A DNA stretch of 9,175 nucleotides from an uncultured Saprospiraceae bacterium. Its GTDB lineage: Bacteria > Bacteroidota > Bacteroidia > Chitinophagales > Saprospiraceae. The stretch spans positions 1 through 9,175 of the forward strand of contig CALCMV010000350.1 of NCBI GenBank assembly GCA_937967535.1, read 5' to 3'. Positions 1-5,743 of this stretch are shown here, piece after piece. The translations under genes were made by a program, and so were the position numbers. Under the pieces are notes generated by a model. That model saw nothing but the letters and a program-made list of their open reading frames with translations. It was not told where the DNA came from and made no database searches. Position 1 is the stretch's first letter; every line of letters starts with the position of its first letter.

Positions 1-1
1 T

Positions 2-163
2 GCTTTACAGGTTGACCGCGAATACTGTACAGGCGAATTCATTCGCCATGTAAAAAATAAATAAAACTCGTATAACATTTATTTACAGTAAATTATAAAT
101 AAAAATTATACTAAACATGGCGATTGAAATCGCCTGTACGAGTTCGCGGTCAGCCTGTTTAGC
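2..163. repeat. Imperfect long inverted repeat with nested hairpins (MITE-like)
   Basis: Arms at 7-51 and 115-158 are near-complementary over about 44 bases, with one indel and a few mismatches. They flank a 63-base AT-rich centre. Each arm carries its own small hairpin: GGCGAA/TTCGCC around TTCA at 32-47, and GGCGAT/ATCGCC around TGAA at 119-134. The outer ends (2-22 and 143-163) are two opposed copies of a 21-bp motif, TTCGCGGTCAGCCTGTaaAGC. The nested palindromic architecture resembles MITE or REP-type repeats. No target-site duplication can be checked because the left end lies at the window edge. No reading frame explains it. Confidence 0.6.
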
Positions 164-243
164 TATCAAGTGACTTAGAAAAATATTTGTATATTATTGT
201 TTTTGAGTTAATTAAAAGTTAAAATAATAATACAATTGACAGC

Positions 244-294
244 TAAAGCAGTCATTACGGTATTCGCGGTCAGCCTGTAAAGCAGTCATTACGG
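244..294. repeat. Direct repeat plus third copy of the 21-bp motif
   Basis: The 17-mer TAAAGCAGTCATTACGG occurs at 244-260 and again at 278-294, a 34-bp period. Between and overlapping them, 263-283 is a third copy of the 21-bp motif seen at 143-163 and, inverted, at 2-22. It differs from the first copy by one base and from the second by two. This ties 164-294 to the same repeat cluster. The unit could be the edge of a larger repeat family, with further copies expected elsewhere in the genome. Confidence 0.55.
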
Positions 295-618
295 GTTCAT
301 TCGTAAAACTATTATTTTCCGAAATTTACCCCATTCACAGCATAACTGATTTTCAATAAATTTCTACACCAAACTCGCGCTAATTTTTAATTTTCTTCTC
401 ACTACCAAATTGTCGTGTTTCGGCATTATGCTAATTCATTCACTCGAATTGACTATCTTTGCTATGCGTATCTCAAATGCGGCATTTTTTTTGTTATTAC
501 AAATTGCCCAAAACATCTGCGTACTATGTTCGTTGTACCCTACACATTAACACCGAATAGAGAACGAAGTAAAAACAGACTCTAATCTATTTCCCAAGAA
601 TCACATCAAATTATCAAC
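295..618. other. Non-coding leader region upstream of the lipoprotein gene
   Basis: No convincing gene is seen here. The stretch is AT-rich, with a possible promoter -7 element at 454-461. A 28-codon frame starting at the ATG at 465 has a hydrophobic core but no other support. The last 30 bases before the lipoprotein start are A-rich and lack a Shine-Dalgarno sequence, as is usual in Bacteroidota. Confidence 0.4.
454..461 (+). promoter_or_regulatory. Candidate -7 promoter element (TATCTTTG)
   Basis: TATCTTTG is an exact match to the Bacteroidota -7 consensus TAnnTTTG and lies about 157 bases before the lipoprotein start. I see no good -33 TTG at the usual distance of about 19-20 bases upstream, so the call rests on the -7 box alone. 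Confidence 0.3.
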
Positions 619-2121
619 ATGAATATTCGTTATATTTTATTATTTTTTACGATAGTCAGCGTTTTTTTTGCTTGCAAAAAATTTGAAAATATCAGTACCG
701 ATGAGTGGCAACCCGAATTGGCTTTTACGCTATTCAACTCGACGGTCAATACGGTTAATTTATTTGAAAATTATGTCAATTCGGGCGAATTGCTCATTGA
801 TGACCAACAACGCATTACATTGGTGTATCGTGGTGGTGGTTCTGCGATTGAGAGTCGGGACATACTCGACCTTATTCCCGATGTAAGTTTTCCGATGGTT
901 GATAGTATCATGAAATTGCCCTATCCGATACCGGAAGAAATTCAAATAGATTTTATTCGGGCAAAAAGCGGTGTAATGCGAATTACGGCAGGGCATAATT
1001 TTTCTGAAAATGTTGAATTTACACTTAATATACCCGAAGCGACATTGAATGGAGAAGAATTTAACAAAACGGTTACTGTTCCTGCGCTATTTCCTTCTAT
1101 ACAAGATTACGATTTGTCGAATTATATCCTCACGCCGCAGAGTGATTCGATGGTATTTCGTTATACCGCCCGATTGGTGGATTCCAATACACCTGTGACA
1201 CTTCCTCTTGTGGTTGTTGATTTCCAAGACCCTGTATATAGCTATGCACAAGGTTTTCTTGGAACGGGGTCTTTCTTCGTACCTTTAGATTCTATTGAGA
1301 TGGATTTGTATCAATACTTTGCTGCGGGTGAAGTATTTTTTGAAGAACCAAAGATGACAATTACCGCACAAAATTCTTTTGGATTCCCGATGCGTACTTC
1401 CTTCAATGTGCTGAACGCCATTACGATTGACGGCGAAGTGATTCCTTTTGGAAATGATTTATTTACACAAGGTATAGATTTTAATTATCCTAGTATCAAT
1501 GAAATTGGTGAGACGAAGGAAACAGTTGTCACGATTACAACCGAAAACTCTAATCTCGAAAATATTATCGGACAACCCATCATTTATTTTGAATACGATG
1601 CACAAGTCAATTCCAACCCTGATAATGATATTTCGATTACCAGTTTTGTAACAGATAGCAGTAATTTTTATTTGGATGCCGAAGTAGAACTACCGCTTTT
1701 TGGGCGTGTAGATGGCTTTGCCGTTACAGATACATTTGAATTTACATTGGACGAAACATTCGACAATGTAGGTGATGTAGAATTTAAATTGGTGACAATA
1801 AATGAGTTTCCCGCCGATGTAGAATTGCAGGTTTTATTTGCTGATGAAAATTTTAATGTCGTTGACCGTTTGTTGGACCCTGCCGAACAACTCTTCGCTT
1901 CCTCTCAAGTAAATGACCTTGGCGAAATTGTAGAATCTGCCACAAAGGAAACATTTATCCCACTCACCAGAAGCCGTTTTAATAATATCGCTGAAAATGC
2001 CCAACATATGTTGGTGCAGGTGCGTATTTGGTCTTTTGAAAATGGCGATACTTCCGTCAGAATCTTTGAAGATACACAAGTGACGGTCAAGTTGGGAGTT
2101 GTCGGTACGGTGATGCCATAG
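619..2121 (+). CDS. Predicted lipoprotein of unknown function, 500 aa
   Basis: I do not recognise the family. The N-terminus has a short positive region (MNIR), a hydrophobic stretch at residues 5-18 and a lipobox-like FFAC with the lipidation cysteine at 19. It is therefore expected to be exported by Sec, cleaved by LspA and anchored in a membrane. Lys-Lys follows the cysteine. The rest is acidic, with many short beta-type stretches separated by Asn/Asp/Gly turns. This suggests an all-beta surface or periplasmic protein, with no visible catalytic motif. The C-terminus (FEDTQVTVKLGVVGTVMP) alternates hydrophobic residues like a final beta strand. The chosen ATG gives a complete signal peptide directly. 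The gene appears monocistronic, since Era lies 462 bases downstream beyond a hairpin and a repeat element. Lipidation is a confident prediction; function is unknown. A surface-associated role is inference. Confidence 0.85.
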   Translation: MNIRYILLFFTIVSVFFACKKFENISTDEWQPELAFTLFNSTVNTVNLFENYVNSGELLIDDQQRITLVYRGGGSAIESRDILDLIPDVSFPMVDSIMKLPYPIPEEIQIDFIRAKSGVMRITAGHNFSENVEFTLNIPEATLNGEEFNKTVTVPALFPSIQDYDLSNYILTPQSDSMVFRYTARLVDSNTPVTLPLVVVDFQDPVYSYAQGFLGTGSFFVPLDSIEMDLYQYFAAGEVFFEEPKMTITAQNSFGFPMRTSFNVLNAITIDGEVIPFGNDLFTQGIDFNYPSINEIGETKETVVTITTENSNLENIIGQPIIYFEYDAQVNSNPDNDISITSFVTDSSNFYLDAEVELPLFGRVDGFAVTDTFEFTLDETFDNVGDVEFKLVTINEFPADVELQVLFADENFNVVDRLLDPAEQLFASSQVNDLGEIVESATKETFIPLTRSRFNNIAENAQHMLVQVRIWSFENGDTSVRIFEDTQVTVKLGVVGTVMP

Positions 2122-2127
2122 GATGAG

Positions 2128-2211
2128 AAATTCCAAATTCCAAGCGTCAAATTCCAAATTCCAGTTCAAATACGTTCTATCAGTATTTTTTTGGAATTTG
2201 GAATTTTTTTT
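2128..2211 (+). terminator. Probable intrinsic terminator built from AAATTCC repeats
   Basis: AAATTCCAAATTCCA occurs at 2128-2142 and again at 2149-2163. The second copy is perfectly complementary to 2192-2206 (15 bp, 28-base loop). A T-rich run follows to 2211. It starts seven bases after the lipoprotein stop, so it could terminate that transcript. The stem is AT-rich and the loop long, and the repeated unit also looks like dispersed intergenic repeat sequence: a related CAAATTCCAA lies after pfkA at 4570-4579. Confidence 0.5.
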
Positions 2212-2249
2212 TGAAATTTTCGTAAGTTGTGAACTTCCCTAAATTTCTC

Positions 2250-2545
2250 AAAAAAACGGACAAGTTCATCCAAATAATAAATTAGTTGACACTTTTTTTT
2301 GAAATGTAAAATGTAAATTCGGATAACTATCGGAATGTAGTACGTATACAATACATTTTTATTTTTTTATTGTTTAAAAATTTAAAAATCAATTAAATAA
2401 AAATGTCTCGCGTCCACTCGCGTCCTACAAATTTACATTTTACATTTATTATTTTACATTTTACAACTTGTCCCGACGAATGACGGGATTTATTTACTTT
2501 AAATATAAAAGTGTCAACTACCTTGATGAACTTGTCAAAAAAACG
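2250..2545. mobile_element. Candidate MITE with inverted ends and 9-bp flanking direct repeats
   Basis: The element proper is 2259-2536 (278 bp). Its left end (GACAAGTTCATC at 2259-2270, then TAGTTGACACTTTT at 2283-2296) is the exact inverse of the right end (2525-2536 and 2507-2520). Only the short linker between the two blocks differs, 12 versus 4 bases. A second perfect inverted pair of 18 bp lies inside (2302-2319 and 2430-2447). The 9-mer AAAAAAACG directly abuts both outer ends (2250-2258 and 2537-2545), as a target-site duplication would. There is no transposase, so it would be non-autonomous. The A-run makes the duplication partly low-complexity. The interior also has an ACTCGCGTCC-type tandem pair (2407-2426) and TTACATTT runs. 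No gene is supported in it. Confidence 0.5.
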
Positions 2546-2553
2546 TAATTTTA
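2523..2553 (+). promoter_or_regulatory. Weak candidate era promoter at the MITE edge
   Basis: TTG at 2523-2525 and TAATTTTA at 2546-2553 are 20 bases apart. This fits the Bacteroidota -33/-7 layout, although the last base of the -7 box is A rather than G. The upstream half lies within the right end of the candidate MITE and the -7 box lies just beyond the flanking repeat. If real, the element would supply part of the era promoter. The leader would be about 25 bases. Confidence 0.25.
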
Positions 2554-2583
2554 GAATCAAACCTAACCCCTTCTCACCACACT

Positions 2584-3471
2584 ATGCACAAATCCGGTTT
2601 TGTCAATATCATAGGACACCCCAATGTCGGCAAATCTACGCTGATGAATGCCCTCGTCGGAGAACGCATGTCCATCATCACCAACAAACCCCAAACTACC
2701 CGCCACCGTATTATCGGTATCGTTAGTACAGAAGATTATCAAGTCGTTTTTTCGGATACGCCGGGCATTATACAAGAGCCATCGTATAGGATGCAAGAAG
2801 CGATGAATCGCTTTGTGGACGGTTCCTTCAAAGATGCCGATGTGATGCTTTTTATGACGGATGTAACGGAGACTTACGAAGATGACGACCCCGTTTTTGA
2901 GAAATTAAGACGCGCCGAAGTTCCTGTATTTTTACTTATCAATAAAACCGACCTCGCTCAACCACAAGAAATCCTCCAACTCATTCAAAGATGGGACAAA
3001 CGCTTCAAATTTGCCGAAATATTTCCCATTTCTGCCATCAACAAACACAATACGGATAAATTATTTGAGTGGATTTTGAAAAATCTCCCCGAAGGTCCTG
3101 TCTACTATCCCAAAGACCAACTGACCGACAAACCGGAGCGTTTTTTCGTCTCCGAAATTATTCGAGAGAAACTTTTATTACATTATAAACAAGAAATTCC
3201 GTATTCTTGCGAAGTCGTTGTGGATAGCTTCAAAGAAGACCCGAACAAGCCCCTTGTCCGCATACACGCAACGATATTCGTCATGAGAAAAACCCAAAAA
3301 TCTATCATTATCGGACACAAAGGCGAGTCCATCAAGCGCATTGGTATCGAAGCCCGAAAAGACATCGAAACATTTATTGAGAAAAAAGTGTTTTTGGAAT
3401 TGTTCGTCAAAGTTCGCGATAATTGGCGCAACGACGATAAATCCCTCAAACGTTTTGGATATAATAATTGA
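2584..3471 (+). CDS. era: GTPase Era, 30S ribosomal subunit assembly factor
   Basis: Era is a GTPase that binds the 3' end of 16S rRNA and supports late 30S maturation; it acts in the cytoplasm and at the membrane. All G motifs are present: G1 GHPNVGKST (residues 11-19), the switch I threonine in QTTRHR (37-42), G3 DTPG (58-61), G4 NKTD (120-123) and G5 SAI (150-152). A C-terminal KH RNA-binding domain follows, with the GxxG loop as GHKG (244-247) in the usual IIIGHKGESIK context. The 295-residue length matches the family (about 290-300). The ATG at 2584 leaves the normal short N-terminal lead before G1. The leader is A/C-rich without a Shine-Dalgarno sequence. The gene is followed by pfkA on the same strand after 97 bases, so co-transcription is possible, but a hairpin lies between them. 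Nothing is missing or disrupted. Confidence 0.97.
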   Translation: MHKSGFVNIIGHPNVGKSTLMNALVGERMSIITNKPQTTRHRIIGIVSTEDYQVVFSDTPGIIQEPSYRMQEAMNRFVDGSFKDADVMLFMTDVTETYEDDDPVFEKLRRAEVPVFLLINKTDLAQPQEILQLIQRWDKRFKFAEIFPISAINKHNTDKLFEWILKNLPEGPVYYPKDQLTDKPERFFVSEIIREKLLLHYKQEIPYSCEVVVDSFKEDPNKPLVRIHATIFVMRKTQKSIIIGHKGESIKRIGIEARKDIETFIEKKVFLELFVKVRDNWRNDDKSLKRFGYNN

Positions 3472-3477
3472 GTGGTG

Positions 3478-3568
3478 AGTAGCGAGTAACGAGTTATTGT
3501 TTTTTTCTTAAATTGAGTAATAACTCGTTACTCGTTACTTATTCACTCGCCACTCGTTACTCATTACT
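3478..3568. repeat. Heptamer-repeat hairpin in the era-pfkA spacer
   Basis: Arms 3478-3498 and 3519-3539 pair over 21 bp with one mismatch around a 20-base T-rich loop. The arms are made of a degenerate heptamer, ACTCGTT and its complement. Further copies (CACTCGC, CACTCGTT, ACTCATT) continue up to the pfkA start codon. It fills nearly the whole spacer. It could act as a processing or attenuation hairpin, or simply be an expandable short repeat. No U-run follows the stem, so it is not a classic terminator. Confidence 0.6.
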
Positions 3569-4549
3569 ATGGCAGATATTAGAAAAATTGCGATAATGAC
3601 ATCCGGCGGTGATGCGCCCGGAATGAACGCTTGTGTACGTGCTATTGTACGAAGCGCGAGCAGTCATCGTATGTTGATTCAAGGCATCATACGCGGCTAT
3701 GAAGGTATGATAAACGGTGATTTTCAACCGATGGACTCCCGCACAGTAGCCAATATCATCCATCGGGGCGGTACGATTTTGAAGACTGCCCGTAGCAAAG
3801 ATTTCAGAACCAAAGAAGGTCGCCAACAAGCCTACGAACAACTGAAAGTCAATCATATAGATGCTGTTGTGGCGATTGGTGGGGACGGTACCTTTACGGG
3901 CGCAGATATTTTTTCGGAAGAATTTGGTATCCCTTTTATCGGTCTTCCCGGTACGATTGACAACGATTTGTACGGTACAGATTATACGATTGGTTTTGAT
4001 ACGGCGGTCAATACGGCGATAGAAGCCGTTGATAAAATACGCGATACCGCCGACTCGCACGACCGTTTGTTTTTCATTGAAGTCATGGGGCGTGATAGTG
4101 GCTACATTGCCTTGTACACAGGCATTGGCGTGGGGGCGGGTACGATTATGTTGCCCGAAACTGATACGAATTACGATGAGTTGGTTGATATTTTGAAAGC
4201 AGGTGAAAAACGCAAGAAACTCTTTAACCTCATCATCGTTGCCGAAGGCAATAAGACCGGCGGTGCCTACAAAATCGCCGAAGAAGTACAAAAACGGTAT
4301 GACCATTACGAAACCAAAGTAGCTGTCATCGGTCACTTGCAACGTGGTGGTGCGCCTACTGCGGCAGATAGGTTGTTGGCTAGTCGCTTGGGCTATGGGG
4401 CGGTAGATGCACTCGTGAATGGCGAGCGTAATGTTATGGTGGGGATTGTCAATCAGCAAGTTGTGTATACACCTCTGAATGAAGCCATTACTAAAGAGAA
4501 AAAATTAATACCGGAACTGGTGAAAATGTCTAACGTATTGGCACGATAA
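3569..4549 (+). CDS. pfkA: ATP-dependent 6-phosphofructokinase
   Basis: This enzyme phosphorylates fructose 6-phosphate to fructose 1,6-bisphosphate, the committed step of glycolysis, in the cytoplasm. The family motifs appear in order: the nucleotide-binding loop TSGGDAPGMNA (residues 11-21), IGGDGTFTGA (103-112), the catalytic PGTIDND (127-133, with Asp131 as the expected general base) and the substrate-binding MGRDSG (173-178). Glycine at position 107 of GGDG, and glycine rather than lysine before TIDND, are the residues that mark ATP users and argue against a PPi-dependent enzyme. The length of 326 residues is close to the 320 of bacterial PfkA, and the frame is intact. The ATG at 3569 follows directly after heptamer repeats and gives the conserved start (RKIAIMTSGG). 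Allosteric control by ADP or PEP is typical of the family but cannot be read from the sequence. Confidence 0.97.
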   Translation: MADIRKIAIMTSGGDAPGMNACVRAIVRSASSHRMLIQGIIRGYEGMINGDFQPMDSRTVANIIHRGGTILKTARSKDFRTKEGRQQAYEQLKVNHIDAVVAIGGDGTFTGADIFSEEFGIPFIGLPGTIDNDLYGTDYTIGFDTAVNTAIEAVDKIRDTADSHDRLFFIEVMGRDSGYIALYTGIGVGAGTIMLPETDTNYDELVDILKAGEKRKKLFNLIIVAEGNKTGGAYKIAEEVQKRYDHYETKVAVIGHLQRGGAPTAADRLLASRLGYGAVDALVNGERNVMVGIVNQQVVYTPLNEAITKEKKLIPELVKMSNVLAR

Positions 4550-4700
4550 AATTAGGAAATCCCAAACCCCAAATTCCAATGATACTCCTGTCGTCTGACG
4601 AATCCTATTGGCGAAAACGAATACTTTATCGAATGAACAACAACAGGTTATAAAAACATTCGTCCGACGACTATCTACAATACAATTCTTTCTTAACGAG
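4550..4700. repeat. Spacer with opposed TCGTCnGACGA palindromes
   Basis: The pfkA 3' spacer begins with CCCAAACCCCAAATTCCAA, similar to the repeats after the lipoprotein gene. Next, 4590-4603 (GTCGTCTGACGAAT) and 4658-4671 (ATTCGTCCGACGAC) form a 14-bp inverted pair with one mismatch. Each arm is itself palindromic around one base. A frame from the ATG at 4608 crosses the downstream terminator and is not supported as a gene. Confidence 0.5.
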
Positions 4701-4746
4701 CGTACTTTTCAAAACCATTTTATTGAAAAGTACGTTTTCTTTTTAT
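4701..4746 (+). terminator. Intrinsic terminator after pfkA
   Basis: CGTACTTTTCA (4701-4711) pairs perfectly with TGAAAAGTACG (4724-4734), giving an 11-bp stem and 12-base loop. TTTTCTTTTT follows directly on the plus strand. It lies about 150 bases past the pfkA stop and is the best candidate end of the era/pfkA transcription unit. Confidence 0.7.
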
Positions 4747-4752
4747 GTGCAT

Positions 4753-4813
4753 GTAAAACGATTTTGCAAATCCTTACTCGCATCATACAGAACGATTTAC
4801 AAAATCGTTTTAC
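4753..4813. repeat. Long imperfect hairpin, 19-bp stem
   Basis: The segments 4753-4771 and 4795-4813 are complementary at 18 of 19 positions around a 23-base loop. The single C/A mismatch becomes a G-U pair in minus-strand RNA. No U-run follows on either strand, so this is not a clear terminator. It directly follows the pfkA terminator and precedes the leader of the next gene. A small GATTC/GAATC palindrome follows at 4828-4841. Confidence 0.5.
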
Positions 4814-4890
4814 GTCTTTCATTGTAACGATTCGATAGAATCACGTCATAAAAACGAATGACTAATTAACCAATCACAAATCACGACAAT

Positions 4891-5403
4891 ATGAATGTTA
4901 TAGCCAGATTAATTGTAGGAGGAATCATTGCCTTTGCCACCATTGCTATTTTAGAAAGTTCGAAAAAACAATACGAAGAAGATGCCCGCAAACACCGCGA
5001 CCGCAACAAAAACAAAGAAAATGAAAAAGAAGCCACGCCCGAACAAGCCACCGACGAATTTAGCGAAGCCAATACACACGACAAATATTTGTTTGACTTT
5101 GAAAAATATGGCGCACCGAGTTCCAAGCGAAAAATCACGCGCTCTATTAAGGAAATCATGAAAGATTATGACACCGGACGAATTGGCAGAACCGGCGACC
5201 GCAATGGCAGACTCGGCAATTACGGCGGCAAATACAAAGCCCTTTATCTACTCACCAAAAGCAAAAAACTCAGTGTTATAGAAGAACTCGAAACCAATTA
5301 TATCGAAAAATTTAAAAAGGAACTTGACAACGATAAGCCCGATATGTTTGGCGCAAGCGAGACGATAGATGGGTGGTATTATCTGTATATTGCGGTAGCA
5401 TAA
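4891..5403 (+). CDS. Membrane-anchored protein of unknown function, 170 aa
   Basis: I do not recognise the family. Residues 1-20 (MNVIARLIVGGIIAFATIAI) form a single hydrophobic segment without a cleavage site or lipobox, so a signal anchor is likely. A very charged Lys/Arg/Glu-rich stretch follows at about 25-50 and may be helical. The remainder (about 60-170) is mixed, with a glycine/arginine-rich part (residues 96-114) and a hydrophobic aromatic end (GWYYLYIAVA). No catalytic motif is visible. The ATG at 4891 is preceded by an A-rich leader, and its codons encode the complete anchor. It stands alone, between hairpins after pfkA and a strong terminator of its own. Given the anchor, orientation of the body in the cytoplasm or the periplasm is undecided. 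Coding is supported by frame length, sensible composition and the terminator; function is unknown. Confidence 0.75.
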   Translation: MNVIARLIVGGIIAFATIAILESSKKQYEEDARKHRDRNKNKENEKEATPEQATDEFSEANTHDKYLFDFEKYGAPSSKRKITRSIKEIMKDYDTGRIGRTGDRNGRLGNYGGKYKALYLLTKSKKLSVIEELETNYIEKFKKELDNDKPDMFGASETIDGWYYLYIAVA

Positions 5404-5444
5404 TCTGATACTGCTACTGCTACTGAAAAACATCCAAAATAACG

Positions 5445-5490
5445 AATTCACGATTTGGACAAACAATCTTGTCTAAATTGTGAATTTTTT
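5445..5490 (+). terminator. Strong intrinsic terminator
   Basis: The segments 5445-5462 and 5469-5486 form an 18-bp stem around the 6-base loop ACAATC, with two positions pairing as G-U on the plus strand only. A T-run continues to 5490. It lies 41 bases after the stop of the 170-residue gene. The G-U orientation shows it works on plus-strand RNA. Confidence 0.85.
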
Positions 5491-5585
5491 ATTCGAATCG
5501 TGACCGGGAAGTTGTTGAACAAATGTTTGAATAAAAAGAAAACTCCAAACAAAGTTTGAAAATAAACAAGCCTTGCCACAAATAG

Positions 5586-5621
5586 AAAAAGCCGAACTAC
5601 TAAAGAGTAGTCCGGCTTTTT
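5586..5621. terminator. Bidirectional intrinsic terminator between converging units
   Basis: AAAAAGCCG plus ACTACT (5586-5601) pairs with AGTAGTCCGGCTTTTT (5606-5621) around the 4-base loop AAAG. One A/C mismatch on plus becomes a G-U pair on minus. Both sides end in a five-base T-run in their own direction. The perfect minus-strand pairing suggests its main job is to end minus-strand transcripts. It lies about 40 bases beyond the orphan fusA tail and may be the original fusA terminator. Confidence 0.85.
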
Positions 5622-5634
5622 GTATAATATTTAA

Positions 5635-5652
5635 ATTGAGCAATTGCTCAAT
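5635..5652. repeat. Perfect 18-bp palindrome
   Basis: ATTGAGCAATTGCTCAAT is fully self-complementary. It lies between the orphan fusA tail stop (5661) and the bidirectional terminator. It could be a protein-binding dyad or an incidental palindrome; no loop is available for a stable hairpin. Confidence 0.5.
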
Positions 5653-5660
5653 AATTCGTC

Positions 5661-5743
5661 TTACTTTTTAGCTTCTTCAATAATCTTCTCCGCCAAGTTC
5701 TTAGGAACATTTGCATAGTGCGAAAATTCCATTGAAGAATTGG
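5661..5743 (-). pseudogene. Orphan duplicate of the fusA 3' end (26 codons plus stop)
   Basis: On the minus strand this reads NSSMEFSHYA-NVPKNLAEKI-IEEAKK-stop, matching EF-G residues 682-707 except Asp to Asn and the final Ser to Lys. It aligns without gaps to the true fusA end (6596-6678) with 72 of 83 bases identical. The differences comprise seven synonymous sense codons, one synonymous stop change (TAG to TAA) and two amino-acid changes. This pattern means it diverged under selection as part of a functional EF-G gene, not as neutral debris of the neighbouring copy. It has no start codon of its own and is not in frame with the upstream gene. Its homology ends at 5743, immediately next to the stop codon of the lipocalin-like gene (5744-5746). 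It is probably untranslated now. Likely origin: recombination or integration at the 3' end of fusA, or the remnant of a lost second fusA. Confidence 0.85.

Noticed and set aside
465..551. A 28-codon frame (MRISNAAFFLLLQ...) just after the TATCTTTG box
   Set aside because: It is hydrophobic enough to be tempting as a leader peptide, but too short, with no homology I recognise and no attenuation structure.
2166..2351. A 61-codon minus-strand frame between the lipoprotein gene and era
   Set aside because: It overlaps the hairpin and the candidate MITE. The composition is explained by AT-rich repeats and no start signal is seen.
2471..2488. TCCCG-ACGAATGA-CGGGA hairpin as a terminator or operator
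   Set aside because: The stem is only five base pairs with no T-run, inside the repeat element. It could be incidental.
2250..2545. CRISPR array or tandem-repeat array in the 2122-2583 spacer
   Set aside because: The repeats are inverted pairs, not regularly spaced direct repeats with unique spacers, and no cas gene is present.
3557..4459. A 300-codon open frame on the minus strand opposite pfkA
   Set aside because: It is antisense to an unmistakable pfkA, with Cys/His/Thr-rich composition and no family resemblance. It is open only because of the codon bias of the plus-strand gene.
4608..4838. A 76-codon plus-strand frame after pfkA
   Set aside because: It runs straight through the U-tract terminator at 4701-4746 and the hairpin at 4753-4813, and its translation follows the repeats.
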